A DNA stretch of 64,000 nt. Source: Crossaster papposus (Eukaryota; Echinodermata; Asteroidea; Velatida; Solasteridae). Below the pieces are notes generated by a model that saw only the letters and a list, made by a program, of their open reading frames with translations, was not told the DNA's origin and ran no database searches. The stretch spans positions 1,836,001 to 1,900,000 of the forward strand of contig JBAIAA010000414.1 in the NCBI GenBank assembly GCA_037893245.1, in the 5' to 3' direction. This document shows, piece by piece, positions 42,133-53,186 of this stretch (positions are counted from its first letter, which is position 1; the number at the start of each line of letters is the position of its first letter). The translations under genes were made by a program, and so were the position numbers.

Positions 42133-44505
42133 AATCCTTTCGTGTAATATTTACGAACTTCACCCATTCCTTTGATAACGCAGGATCTCGCGGAAATTGC
42201 ACAAAATGAATCTCTGGATTCTTCGAACAATTTCTCGTGCATCCAGTCCACCAACAACACATGAAGTTGGCATTATTGTAGCTGATAATGATACACTATA
42301 AAAAAAAGATTCGTAAAAACTTCATGCCTCTTCATGAAAACGCATACATAATACACACGGAATAACATGGCGTTTTTGGTTTACTCTCGGTTGCTCATGG
42401 GTAGTACGTCATCACTTTTCGCTGGTTTACAAGTCCGCTGGTACCATATCGTGGATTTCATTGTGGTTTTCAGTGGATCTTTGCCGGGAACCAGTACAGG
42501 GCGGGAAATTTCAAAATCGAAGAATCGAGGTCTAATTTTTTCGGTCAAATTGCAACAAAATTATTTAGAGAAAAACATGACCGTAACAATAAAGTGTTAC
42601 CTGAACACAACATAAACAAGGTCCGATAATAAATTTAATGTGTGAGTTTTCGTTGTAGTCCATCTTTAAGCGCTGAAGTGCACTCTTCGTTTGTTTTAAT
42701 TGTCGTCATGCAACAATTAATTGTCGACAAGAAGTAATTAAAGGAAGTTGGCTGCGCTCCATGTAGGAACATTGACGAGCAGCCCAGCGCCAGTTATGAT
42801 GTTTCAGAATCAGGGTCACTACTTGCACAGTAAACAGCCGTCCACAACTTCAACTTATAGTCTGTGCGGGAAACTTCTTGGCCTATCGCCAAGTAATGAC
42901 TGCGGGAACTTAGCGCAAGACGGCAGATTGTCTTGGAGACGGAATTCTAGTACCAATTAGATCATCGATCTAAAAAAGCTAATAAAGGCTGGAATAGGGT
43001 CACCCAAAACAAGGACGGTTGTATAGTGGCATTGTTGTCAAAGAAACAATGCGACGAGCAGTGTCGGCTTGTCAATATTTATGTTAAGTTTCTGCCTATA
43101 CATAAATGTGTACATATTTTCTTTAACTTATAATTATCAGTAATAATCTTTGAAATAGACTAATTCTTTGATTTGAGATGGTTTTATATCCTTTAAGGAC
43201 TTTTTTGTTGTGTTAAGTTGTTTTTGTTTTTAAGTGTTAAGTTGCTTTTGCTCTTGATAATCCCCGACGTGGCGCACTCAGATTAGGGACGAACACGTAC
43301 TCGGCCGATTTTGTTCCCAATAGCCAGACGCCACTTGTTTTCTTTTTTTTCCCGGACTAAACATGACATAGTTGCCGTCTCACATTCAATATGAAAATGG
43401 ATTTACAAATCACAAGTGGCGTGTATTGTTTAAAGCAGAATCGGTGTCAACAAATATCGGATGTCATGTGAATACGAAAAGAAATATCACAAGCTTGTGG
43501 TTTTACGTAGGCCTATATGTTGTAGTAATAGTATGGAAAATCTATTGTATTACGAACAGAAATGCTGTTTTTCAAAAGGATTTTCTTTTCTTTCGCAGGT
43601 GCAAGATGAATAACTGGCAGTAAAACATTGATAGAAAAGTATCACAATTGAATTTAGGAATGTTTAGAAGATCTTGGGTTGGGATTGTACGTTAATAGCT
43701 CACTCGTTCTGTTTATTTTATTACGTAAATACACAAGAATATATCCATTAATATTTAAACGAAGGTCCATTAATATAAATATGTTAAGGGCTGAGTTCTG
43801 AAGGCATGCTGATTTCGTTATCATTAGAGTGGGTCCACGTAAATATTTTATATAAGTGTCCTCGGCAATTAAAAAAAACAAATTATATGAAAGCTAGGAC
43901 TTGGTAAGCAAGTAACCAAAATAGCCAAAATAGCCAGTTTTGGGCCCGCCAAAACAGTTTTTTAGCTTATTTTTAAAAATTCACCCAGCCAAAATGCAAA
44001 ATTATATCACCAAATCAACTATATCATTACAGAGAATTAGCATTGCCCTTAATTGAGAACCAAATTAAATGTTTTAGATGTCACCCATATGCTATTTTTA
44101 GAACATGCGTTAAAGCATGTTTTTAGAACTTGTAAAATTGTAATTTTTACCCTTTTTTTATCCCTCAACTTGCCAGGAGTCTCATAATATTTTCCTTTTG
44201 GATTTGATTATAGCTTGCATTGTTTTTTTCATATCTGGTGAGAACAGTTTGGGAGATTGTATCCTCTTTAGGCAGTACTGCATCAAAAATAATCATTTTC
44301 CCAAAGTTTGAAGTAATAATACACACACAAATTGTACTTCTATGAATATGGCTCCGTTTTGAGGGGCGACATGCTTAAAGAGGCTATTGGGTTCTGTATA
44401 AATAATGCTTTAGTTTGGGTTCTGAATAAATAATGTTTTAGTTCACAACAAGTATTGTTTCCTCTTTTTATATGCCACTAATAAAATGTTTTCAGAAAAT
44501 GGTAT

Positions 44506-45832
44506 AGGGCAATTCCACGGTAACTCGCGTTACATTTAATGGGACCAGGAAATGATTTTCAAGCTACTACTCTGCTAGTCAGGGTCATTGGAGGTAGATT
44601 TTTACTCTGCTTCAATGTGAATATTCAAGTTACTGAACAGCCAAAGAAAGACCAAAAATGTACCTTTGTTTAATTTTGAGGAGACATTTAATATCGGTAA
44701 CTCGCGTTACAAAAATAGGACATAGCTATAAAGCTGAGGACAGTTTATTTAAAATTCTCCTCATACCAACATATCAGAACCTAAATAATTATGTTTTTTC
44801 ACAATGTGGGTGTGTTAGTGACAACATTAAAGTCAAATATTGATGTGGTTTTTAAGCATTAGATAGATTACAGAGAGCCTATATGTTGGTAACTCGCGTT
44901 ACGGTAACTAGCGTTACACTTTGTCCACAAATAAAAGTGAAACACTACACAGTGATTGTGGGTTTTTAACTTTTAATTTCTACAACTTCAAGCAATCTCA
45001 AACATAGTTTTAACAGAACAAGCCACAAAGCCTTAAAAATTAGTGGCATTAGTGTGATTTTTATAGTGCCAAAAGACACACATTTGCCTATGTACAATGT
45101 ACACATGCATGGGTTGAAAGAACAATTTTTATTCTTCCATTATTAATAAAGGGTTATGATCTTAAAACCAATCTTTTGTGACATTGGTGTATTTCCAATG
45201 AAGAGGGTAATGATGGAAATCACTCAAAAACAAACAAAATGGCTACATTTTATGGTAACTCGCGTTACATGTCGGTAACTCGCGTTACATAGTAACTCGC
45301 GTTACACATTTTGTGAGAGTATTACCTAATAATGGAAAGGATGTTATGCTTTTTTCTTTTACTGACAGTTCTGAAGTGAATGAAATTTAGAAAATATCAT
45401 ACTGTACTTAATCAATTTCATCTATGTGTTTAGAAAGGAGAACAAAATGATGTTTTGGTAACTCGCGTTACATCGTTCCAATACCAGAAACTGAGGCCAT
45501 CATGTGACTTACTAGCAATGGAACATTGATTTTTGTTCACATAAGTTTAATAATACTCGGTTCCCTAACTACTTATCAGATGAATCAATAAGAAAAACTG
45601 TTTTTTCTTTAAAATATCAGTTTATTTCACAATTAACCTTTTTTCCTTAATTCAGAGCATAAAATTTATCGTTTACAAATTCAAGCGTATTTTGAAAAAT
45701 ACTTGACGTATTTATTAAAAAAAATCTTTCCAATGAACTAGAGTTTGTACTCGACAGTGGCAGATAATTAAATGTTTCTTATCTTGAAATTTTTTTTTTT
45801 TGGTTTTGTCCACTCTCCTGTGGAATTGCCCT
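44506..45832. mobile_element. Element at the palindrome centre with eight GTAACTCGCGTTAC motifs
   Basis: Inverted ends AGGGCAATTCCAC and GTGGAATTGCCCT. Inside are seven exact GTAACTCGCGTTAC and one GTAACTAGCGTTAC at 44520, 44697, 44889, 44904, 45255, 45275, 45292 and 45458, all in the same orientation. The motif is a dyad (GTAAC...GTTAC) with a 4-bp spacer, and the first copy directly follows the left terminus. No coding capacity, no TSD established. Confidence 0.7.
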
Positions 45833-47803
45833 GGAAATGCTGTGGAGGGGGTTAGTCTAGATTTTCGCCGTTAAAAGTGCTGCTTATTCAGTAGGAGTAA
45901 TTCACAGGCCTACAACTCACTCTTATAATTTGAAAAAGGCGCTAGATTCATAAAAGTATTCTTGTTTGTGTGTATTATAACTTCAAACTGAAGAAAAAAT
46001 TCAAATTTCATTTTTCAATTTTTTTGGGAAAATGACAATTTTTAATGCAGTACTGCCTTTTCTCACCAGATATGAAAACAACAATGTTGGCTCTAATCAA
46101 ATCCAAACGGAAAATATTCTGAGACCCCTGGCAAAACCCCTGGTTAAAAGTTGCTATTTTACAAGTTCTAAAAACATGTTTTAACGCATGTTCTAAACAT
46201 AGCATAATGGTTACATTTGAAACATTATTTTTTTTCTCGAGTAAGGGCAAGAATGATACTTTGTAATGATATAGTTGATTTTGTGATAAAATTGTGTATT
46301 TTGGCTGGGTGATTTAAAAAATAAAGCAAAAAAACTGTTTTTGCGGCCGCAAAACTGGCTAAAAATGGCCAAAACAAAAATTGACCTGTTACCATGGCAA
46401 CGGGCCATATAATTTTTGTAGTTCTATTTTGTTTACTTGCTTACCTAGTCGTTTCATATTAATAAAAAATGAGTGGCCCCACAACTTACTTTCATTGCCA
46501 TTAATAATTTATCCTTAGCTTTAAACCTTCACAATGCATTTTCCTACCGTTTTTATTTGGTAGGCCTACTGGGACATCGCATTAGCGCAACATGGGTAGT
46601 CGTAAAAACACGGAACGTTTCGTAACTATTTTTGTTCTAACAAAACGATGGTTCGCTAAAAGTAAGCATAGCATTTTTTTATTTTAGGTTAAACCAAAAA
46701 CAAAATTGACTATGGTGAATTTAATTTTCTAAAAACTCACTTCAGCGGCCGTCAATAAAAACAAGCTGTAAACAAGTGTAAATAAATGCAGAGTTTTAAC
46801 TTTCAGTGGAGTTTTAAATGGTAACTTGAGCAGACGAAACCCTTCAGTACTCAATACACGCCAATTGTGATTTGTAAATATATATTGAATGTGAGACGGC
46901 AACTATGTCAGGTTTATTCCGAAATTTAAAATAAAATAACAAGTGGCGTCTGGCTATTGGGAACAAAATCGGCCGGATACGTGTTCGTCCCTAAGCTGAG
47001 TGCGCCACGTTGGGGATTATCAAGAGCAAAAGCAACTTAACACTTAACACAAAAACAACCTAACACAACAAAAAAGTCCTTAGAGGATATAAAACCATCT
47101 CAAATCAAAGAAGTAGTCTATTTCAAAGATTATTACTGATAATTATAATTAAAAAAATATGTACAATATTTATATATAGACAGAAACTTAACATAAATAT
47201 TGACAAGCCGACACTGTACGTCGCATTGTTTCTTTGATAACAATGCCACTATACAACCATCCTTGTTTTGGGTGACCCTATTTCAGTCTTTATTAGTTTT
47301 TTTAGATCGATGATCTAAATGGGGCTAGAATTCCGTCTCCATGACAATCTGTTGTTTTGTGCTAAGTTCTCGCAGTCAATACTTGGCGATGGGCCAAGAA
47401 GTTTCCCGCGCAAGCTACCGGTTGAAGTTGTGGACGGCTGTTTACTGCGCAAGTAGTGACACTGATTCTGAAACATCCAAACTGGCGCTGGGCTGCTCGT
47501 CAATGTTCCTACATGGAGCGCAGTCAACTTCCTTTAATTTTACCTCTTGTCGACAATTAATTGTTGCAGGACAACAATTAATTAAAACGAATTAAGAGTT
47601 TACTTTAGCGCTTAACGTATATTCAGAATCTCATAGACCGATGAGGTTATCAGCTTACGATAAAACATCAGCCAATCAAAGGGTACGGTTTGTAACTGCG
47701 GGAATACAGACCAAATACTACTCACTGACGTAAATTACGTACTCACTTGAATAACCCTTCAGAGAGAAAGAGAGATACACGCCGTCTGCCTCATAGTCAT
47801 AGC

Positions 47804-48359
47804 CATCCTGAGCCACGCAGAGTTAAACGGGCTCTTGAATTGTCGCCCTCAAACCCTGCGGACATTCGCAGCAATCATTAAACAAGTTGGCCAATACATG
47901 ATATGAACGCCCACCCCTGATAAACTGACAATTTCTACCACTGTACTTATTGGCGTTTACGTAGCTGTTCATTTTTTTATGTTTCTTATTCTGTATAATA
48001 TATAATAGCAAAGTTTTATTTCACGTTCTGTACGTTAATTTCTAAAATCTTTCCGATTAATTTTAATTTTTACGTGGGAGGATGAACATTTTGTGAGAAC
48101 ACCTCATGCCTTGGGCTGTTTTTCGAACCCGAGTTTTGTCTTCGTCTGAGGCTTCATTCATACAGTTTAGCAATATGCTGTATAGCCAGAGACGGAGCCA
48201 AGGCCAGGGGTTTGGAAAACGGCCTTGGTCTGTTTGTAACGGAGGCTCTGATTGGGCGCATGAATCTTTGCGCCAATAACCACGGATCTTGCCGAAAATC
48301 CGCAGTTGTTTGAGCGCTATTGGTGGAAAGCTCGTAAAAGCGCTGCGTGGCTCAGGATG
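47804..48359. mobile_element. 556-bp MITE in the right palindrome arm
   Basis: Termini CATCCTGAGCCACGCAG and CTGCGTGGCTCAGGATG are perfect 17-bp inverted repeats. A 14-16-bp direct repeat (CCTCATAGTCATAG / CCTCATACTGTCATAG) flanks it. The paralogous FReD 5' flanks are uninterrupted at this point. Confidence 0.75.
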
Positions 48360-48375
48360 CCTCATACTGTCATAG

Positions 48376-48480
48376 CTCAACTCATTCCTTTATGTAAACT
48401 ATACCAAATCCAACCATCGCCATGCCTCTGTATCACAGGAGCATCCTAGCATGTGTATAGAGAGGGCAGCAGCCGAAAGC
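48376..48480 (+). promoter_or_regulatory. Orphan FReD promoter fragment in inverted orientation
   Basis: Contains AACTATACCAAATCCAACCA, GGAGCATCCTAGCATGTGTA and TATAGAGAGGGCAGCAGCCG, i.e. the FReD upstream block with the TATA-like box, here on the plus strand. Homology ends at CCGAAAGC (48480). No FReD coding sequence follows. Confidence 0.65.
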
Positions 48481-49560
48481 TGAGAGGCGATTATGGGTGC
48501 ATGTGACTAAATCTCTGAAAATCACCGCGCGCGAGCTCATTAATATTTTGTGATCCCTCCGGTAATTTTGAATAAGAGGTCCTCGGGGCCTATACATTGG
48601 ACTGATTGTAGAAATATTTGTGGAAATCAAGAATTGGTGACCCGTGGCTTCCAACTCGGGGGATTCTACTCATGAGCGTCACAAGGCGGCGCTCTTTCTT
48701 TCAATTGTTGTGTTGGTTGCAATGAGCGCCGTATTTAGTGTAGTCGAACCTTAGGGCACGCGTATGGATTGCTTCAACCTCGTCCTCAGGAAGGGCGTCA
48801 ATGCAGGCGCGGTTCTAGATCTAATATTTTAGGGGGCTAGACGCACGTGACGTCAACTTCTAACTTTCGCAGATCTAGTATACGTATTTTCCAGAACGTA
48901 CTTTTGGTTGCAAGTACAAGTACATAGGGGGAGCTAGACAAAGGTTTTGGCTAAGGAGCCCGAATTCAGCTAGACAAACGAAGTTAATCACAACTCGGCC
49001 GCTTATAACACTCGGCTGAGATGTGTGAATGACTAATAATTACAGTCTGAAAATGTTCCTCGAACTTTCTAACCGGAACAATTTACAACTGTATTTAGGG
49101 CCTATTTCTCAACTAGGATACATTGGTTGCTAAAAAATAAACAAACTGTCCAATGACTGTCTTTCTGCATTGTGAACTGCAAAACTCAAAGTTTAATCCA
49201 TGCTCAATAAAGTAAATAACAATTGCCATAAGCTCATTCTATGTACAATGGTAGGTAAGTAAGTAAATATTAATGCTAGAATTTAACAAACATTTTGGTT
49301 TGAAAGACGTTTCTAATGTTGTTCTCACTCAATCTATATAGACAACTTCTATATTTAGTGACTATACAGTGTATACAACTTTATAAGACGGAGCACTCTG
49401 AGGCTACCATAAAACAGCCATATCTGATCCAATTCTGGAGAAAACCTCTTGGATCTGACAACAATTGATATGCAATCTTAAATGAGTAAACCGGTTGCCG
49501 AATAGCATGGTCATTCAGTTTAGCAATGTCACAAGACAATTTAAATCTGTTTAAACGTTT
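48481..49560. other. Non-coding, with one coding-like fragment
   Basis: At 48755-48808 the minus strand reads CIDALPEDEVEAIHTRAL, related to 33812-33876 on the plus strand. Elsewhere no gene is recognised. 49565 begins the unit C homology. Confidence 0.4.
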
Positions 49561-50141
49561 AGTCACCCCTTTTGAACACCAGGTCGAGAATATTTGTTAT
49601 TACATACCAGATTCGTCTATAGCAACAGCTTAGACCAATTTGATTTGTAATGACGAATATTCTCAATCCAATGTATAAACAGAGTGACCACACTTTGACA
49701 TTGAATGATAACTGACAAAATTGGTTCGAAAAAAGCTTTGTCTGGACAGAATTGAACGTGAGAGTTTGTTAATTTGAATACAAAAATGTTTTAAAATAGC
49801 ATAAAACATGGAATTGTTTTGCCAATTTTAAACCTGTCTTTAACATTGAAACACCTTTATCAATACTGTCTTGTTATTCTTTTTAAACGCGTTCACACAC
49901 GAACAAGGTATTGATCGAAAATATCTAGCGATTTATCGTTCATTCTTATAATTACACGCGCAATGTTTAGCTTCCGAAAAAAATGTTTGCGTTTGCTGAA
50001 CACAATGTTGACGGTACTGTCGGACACAATGTTTATTCTACGATGCAACGTATTAAAGGTGTAAGATGGTAATCTTGATTGTACAATGAATCAAAATTAC
50101 AACTAGTATTATAACTAAAACAAATAATTATCAAAAATAAT

Positions 50142-50965
50142 TATAGGTTTCCCCGGTCAAATTCGTTAACACGCATTCAAATTCACGCATTTCCCCCTAA
50201 TTTAATCAAACTAGTGTTTCTTTTTAGTTACTATTCAATTTAGTGTTTGTGCACACATGATTTCGTTCTTTTCATTCAGGTTCGTTTTAGTCATTCTATT
50301 TCATGTATAGGCATTCAAGACTACAGTTTTACCATTCTTCAGTTGAATTTCTGCTATAGGTAAAGTGTTAGGTAAAGTTTGAAAAGTTATGGTGGTAAGT
50401 TTGAAATGAAAATTTGTCTTGTAATCGTTTGCAATGGTCTTTGTGTTTTTTATTCTTTATTTTATGTTTTATTTCTGATAATGTTCAGACCATGTCAAAT
50501 TAAAAAATAGCAAATGCTTTTAAGAAACAAAAGCCTAAAATTACCAGGGGGTCGTTATAAAATTAACTAAAACAAAAGGTTGTTCTTTTCATGTATATTT
50601 TTTACACAGTTCCTTTTCTAATCGCGTTTCTTTTCGTTCAAAAATGCTTTACTTAAAATGTATAACGCAGAATTAGTGTAATTCTGTATTCTCTTAATTC
50701 AGAATTTGTCTTTATATAGGTAAAAACGAATTTGAATGTGAACATTAAAAACATGTTTGCCAATTGATAAAATTGATTAGTTGACGACCTTGTGGAGTTG
50801 AATGATCTTATTTGGCCAGTGAATGCTAACTGCTGAAATATAATTACTCTTTTTGACTGTTAAATGCTGATGCAACAAAGCTTTCACTTTAAAACGAATT
50901 GAATGATCCTGGTGTTAATTTGAATGATTTTGTTTTTAAAGTTTGCCTGGAAAACCTATATAATA
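50142..50965. mobile_element. TIR element abutting FReD-C
   Basis: Left end TATAGGTTTCCCCGGTCAAA, right end (inward) TATAGGTTTTCCAGGCAAAC. Equivalent to 39018-39875, with a gap in the left part. The right end lies ~20-25 bp from the ancestral FReD-C stop codon. Confidence 0.65.
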
Positions 50966-50983
50966 TACAATAGGATACCGCGT

Positions 50984-52030
50984 TCAAGATCTAATTTCAC
51001 GCATTTTCATGCTGCATGCCTTCATATAATATACACGCGATTTCCATGAAAGCCATTGTACGCCCTTCCTATCACTGGCATTCTCATCTGGGTAATATCT
51101 ACAATTCAAGTGAGACTTTAAACACCGATTAAACCACTAGGCTCCTGCGCGCATTCGTGCGCAATTAAGTTGTGGTGCATCATCATTGTCACGATCTTTT
51201 GTCGTAAAGGGACGTCCTCTGTGATACCCAAGAGAGTCACCAGCAGTGCTGCTGGCATCGTATTGGTCATAATTCAGATTGTACTCACCCGGGGATATTT
51301 TGAAATCTGAGTATTTTGCCCATGCCGTGTTGTTCTCCCAGTCCTCTAAGTCAACTCGTAGCTCCCATGATCCACATGAATCACCAGGCGTCAGAGTCAC
51401 CAAGTTGTCATTACCCAACCAGAACTCACCGGACAGATCGCCAAAGCCAGACTGGTAGTCGGCCCAGTTACGGTAGAAGTCCACGCTGCCATCTTGTCGC
51501 CTCTGAAACACGATCCATCCCCCGCCGTCAGTTTCCATGTCACAGTAGACACGAAGACCGCCATTGCCAAATCGCTCTGGGTAGATTGTGTAGATACCGC
51601 TTGAACGATAACCGGCATCTAAGAGCATCTTGCAACTTCTGTTGCGATTCAAGGAACCATCAGCCAGTGAGTAGAGAGGTGTGTCCTCATCTGCATCAAA
51701 GTAAACGCTCCCTTGAGTTGCATTGAAGTAGTCGAGATGCTGCCGTCTTCTGGCAAGGTTCAACTCGCACATTTTACTGCAGTCATTAAAGTTAAAAGAC
51801 TCACAATGTTGATCCATGCTGCATTCACGTCCACAGATGACACGAGATCTTACAATTTTGGTTGCAAACGCAAATTCTTTTAAGGCGCGATTTTCTGCAG
51901 CATAAAACGCATGTTTCCCTGCATAAGAAGTTTCACGTCCAGTGACGGATGAGGTAGCTCCCTGACATATGATGACTATTATGTGAAATAGTTGCAACCC
52001 AGTAAAGGTCAGTTTCGCCATTGCTTCCAT
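50984..52030 (-). pseudogene. PAN/apple + fibrinogen-related domain gene, copy C, single nonsense codon
   Basis: The frame is intact from the ATG (52030) for 297 codons, then codon 298 is TAG (51137-51139) where copies A and B have the first Trp of the AWWF motif (TGG). After it the frame continues without further breaks to a TGA at 50984 that aligns with the other copies' stops, so a full-length frame would be 348 codons plus stop. The truncated product would lack one of the conserved Cys and the end of the fibrinogen fold. The single change suggests very recent inactivation, a null allele or an assembly error. Divergence again concentrates near the C-terminus, including a Gly-to-Cys in the HLNG motif. 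Confidence 0.85.
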
Positions 52031-52226
52031 TACTTAAAGGATTCGTTAAAATCAGATGACTTAACGTCGATTTCAGTTTGTTTTATTTGTTATTGTATAA
52101 TGTGCGCCACATATCTATAGCTGAAATCGGGTAAGAAAATATAGCGATTTGTCGTGTCTGATTGACCTATCCACAATTGTTGTTCAGCGACTACAAGTCA
52201 ACCCGTACTGCTGTCGGCTGCTGTCC

Positions 52227-52234
52227 TCTCTATA
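52227..52234 (-). promoter_or_regulatory. TATA-like box upstream of FReD-C
   Basis: GTATAGAG on the minus strand, ~200 bp from the ATG. The BEL insertion begins only ~90 bp upstream of it. Confidence 0.45.
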
Positions 52235-52319
52235 CAAATGCTAGGATGCTCCTGTGGTACAGAGGCATGGCGATGGTGGGACTTGGTATAGTTTACATAA
52301 AGGAATGGGTTGAGGCAGA

Positions 52320-52324
52320 CGATG
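52320..52324 (+). repeat. Target-site duplication CGATG, left
   Basis: Matches 60056-60060. 5 bp is normal for BEL/Pao. Confidence 0.85.
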
Positions 52325-53051
52325 TGTAATGTCGGTATGAGTAAAACACTTGATTTATTTCACTCTCTCTAGTACCGGCATACAACTGCCCTTTAATGCC
52401 ACTGCAGCTGCCTGTTGCCACGTCAACTATGATTAAAAGTACAGAAAACATGTAAACAATATATGTTATAAACTACCCAACACTATAAGAAAGCTCCAGA
52501 AAGTATGGACATATGCAGTCCCACCCCAAGAGGGCGCTGTTGCCTACAACTGCAATGAACTGAGCCCCATACAATTTAACAATCAACAAATCTATCTAAA
52601 AATCACAACAAATTTCACAACAAATATTCGGTCTATGATTTAGAACAATAAGAGTGAACTATCTGATCATATGCAAAGGAGTTAAGCCCCGATATAGGCA
52701 GAATTTATGCCAGAGTTCTACAGAAATGTCACTATAACTTATACACTACACAACATTCCATAAACGGCACTAACTAAAATAAAAGTAAACGCAACCCGTG
52801 CCAAAACGATGCCTATTTTACCTCCCAAATTACGCTAAAACTGTTCATAACCGATCATATAGTAAACTACGAAATCTAAGAAATCCCCTTACCGCTGGTT
52901 AGGGATCCAGGGTCCTACAAATCTAGACAAACTTAGTGATTTATTCTGCAAAACCTGAAGTAACGGTGTAGCGAACACGTTTTTCGCGATCCCATTAAAA
53001 ATGTGAATAGCGCCCTCTGTTGAACACTGATGAATAATCCAACCCGAAACA
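52325..53051 (-). repeat. BEL 3' LTR (727 bp)
   Basis: On the minus strand begins TGTTTCGGG and ends CATTACA. It lies next to FReD-C on the same strand, so read-out transcription into FReD-C is possible. Differs from the 5' LTR by a 4-bp insertion (CTAA) near 52770 and about seven base changes. Confidence 0.9.
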
Positions 53052-53186
53052 TTCCGGCTCCCTAATTGCGGGACGAAATGTCAGGAGCAATTAACACAAC
53101 TAAGATACTCATACTAAAGAAAAACAACACTGCTTCAATGTTAATGTGAATCAGAGTCTGCTCTCAAGCACTCGGAGCTGGCGACC

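Larger units (their letters stand above)
41397..42665. mobile_element. TTAA-flanked element with THAP half-domain (Kolobok-like), element 2
   Basis: A 1269-bp insertion with termini AGATGGACTACAACG and CGTTGTAGTCCATCT and exact TTAA on both sides (41393-41396, 42666-42669). The right palindrome arm has the empty site (ACGTTAAGCGCT read on the minus strand near 47615), which proves insertion into the left arm only. It carries a plus acidic ORF and a minus THAP half-domain, like element 1. The transposase is absent or incomplete. Confidence 0.8.
41116..48480. repeat. Giant imperfect palindrome centred near 45.15 kb
   Basis: Outer arms 41116-43435 and 46845-48480 are inverted copies of each other, including FReD 5' flank (41116-41396 against 47620-47795 and 48376-48480) and the block GACGAGCAGCCCAGCGCCAG. 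Inner arms 43890-44355 and 45938-46450 are also inverted (AGTACTGC, GAACATGCGTTAAAACATG-like words). The intervening 43436-43890 and 46450-46845 do not match. The left arm carries an extra 1269-bp TTAA element and the right arm an extra 556-bp MITE. Subtracting them makes the arms symmetric. Confidence 0.8.

Noticed and set aside
48120..48140. TTCGAACCC word as in a tRNA T-loop (also near 16612)
   Set aside because: No acceptor stem, anticodon stem or spacing for a tRNA could be fitted around either site.
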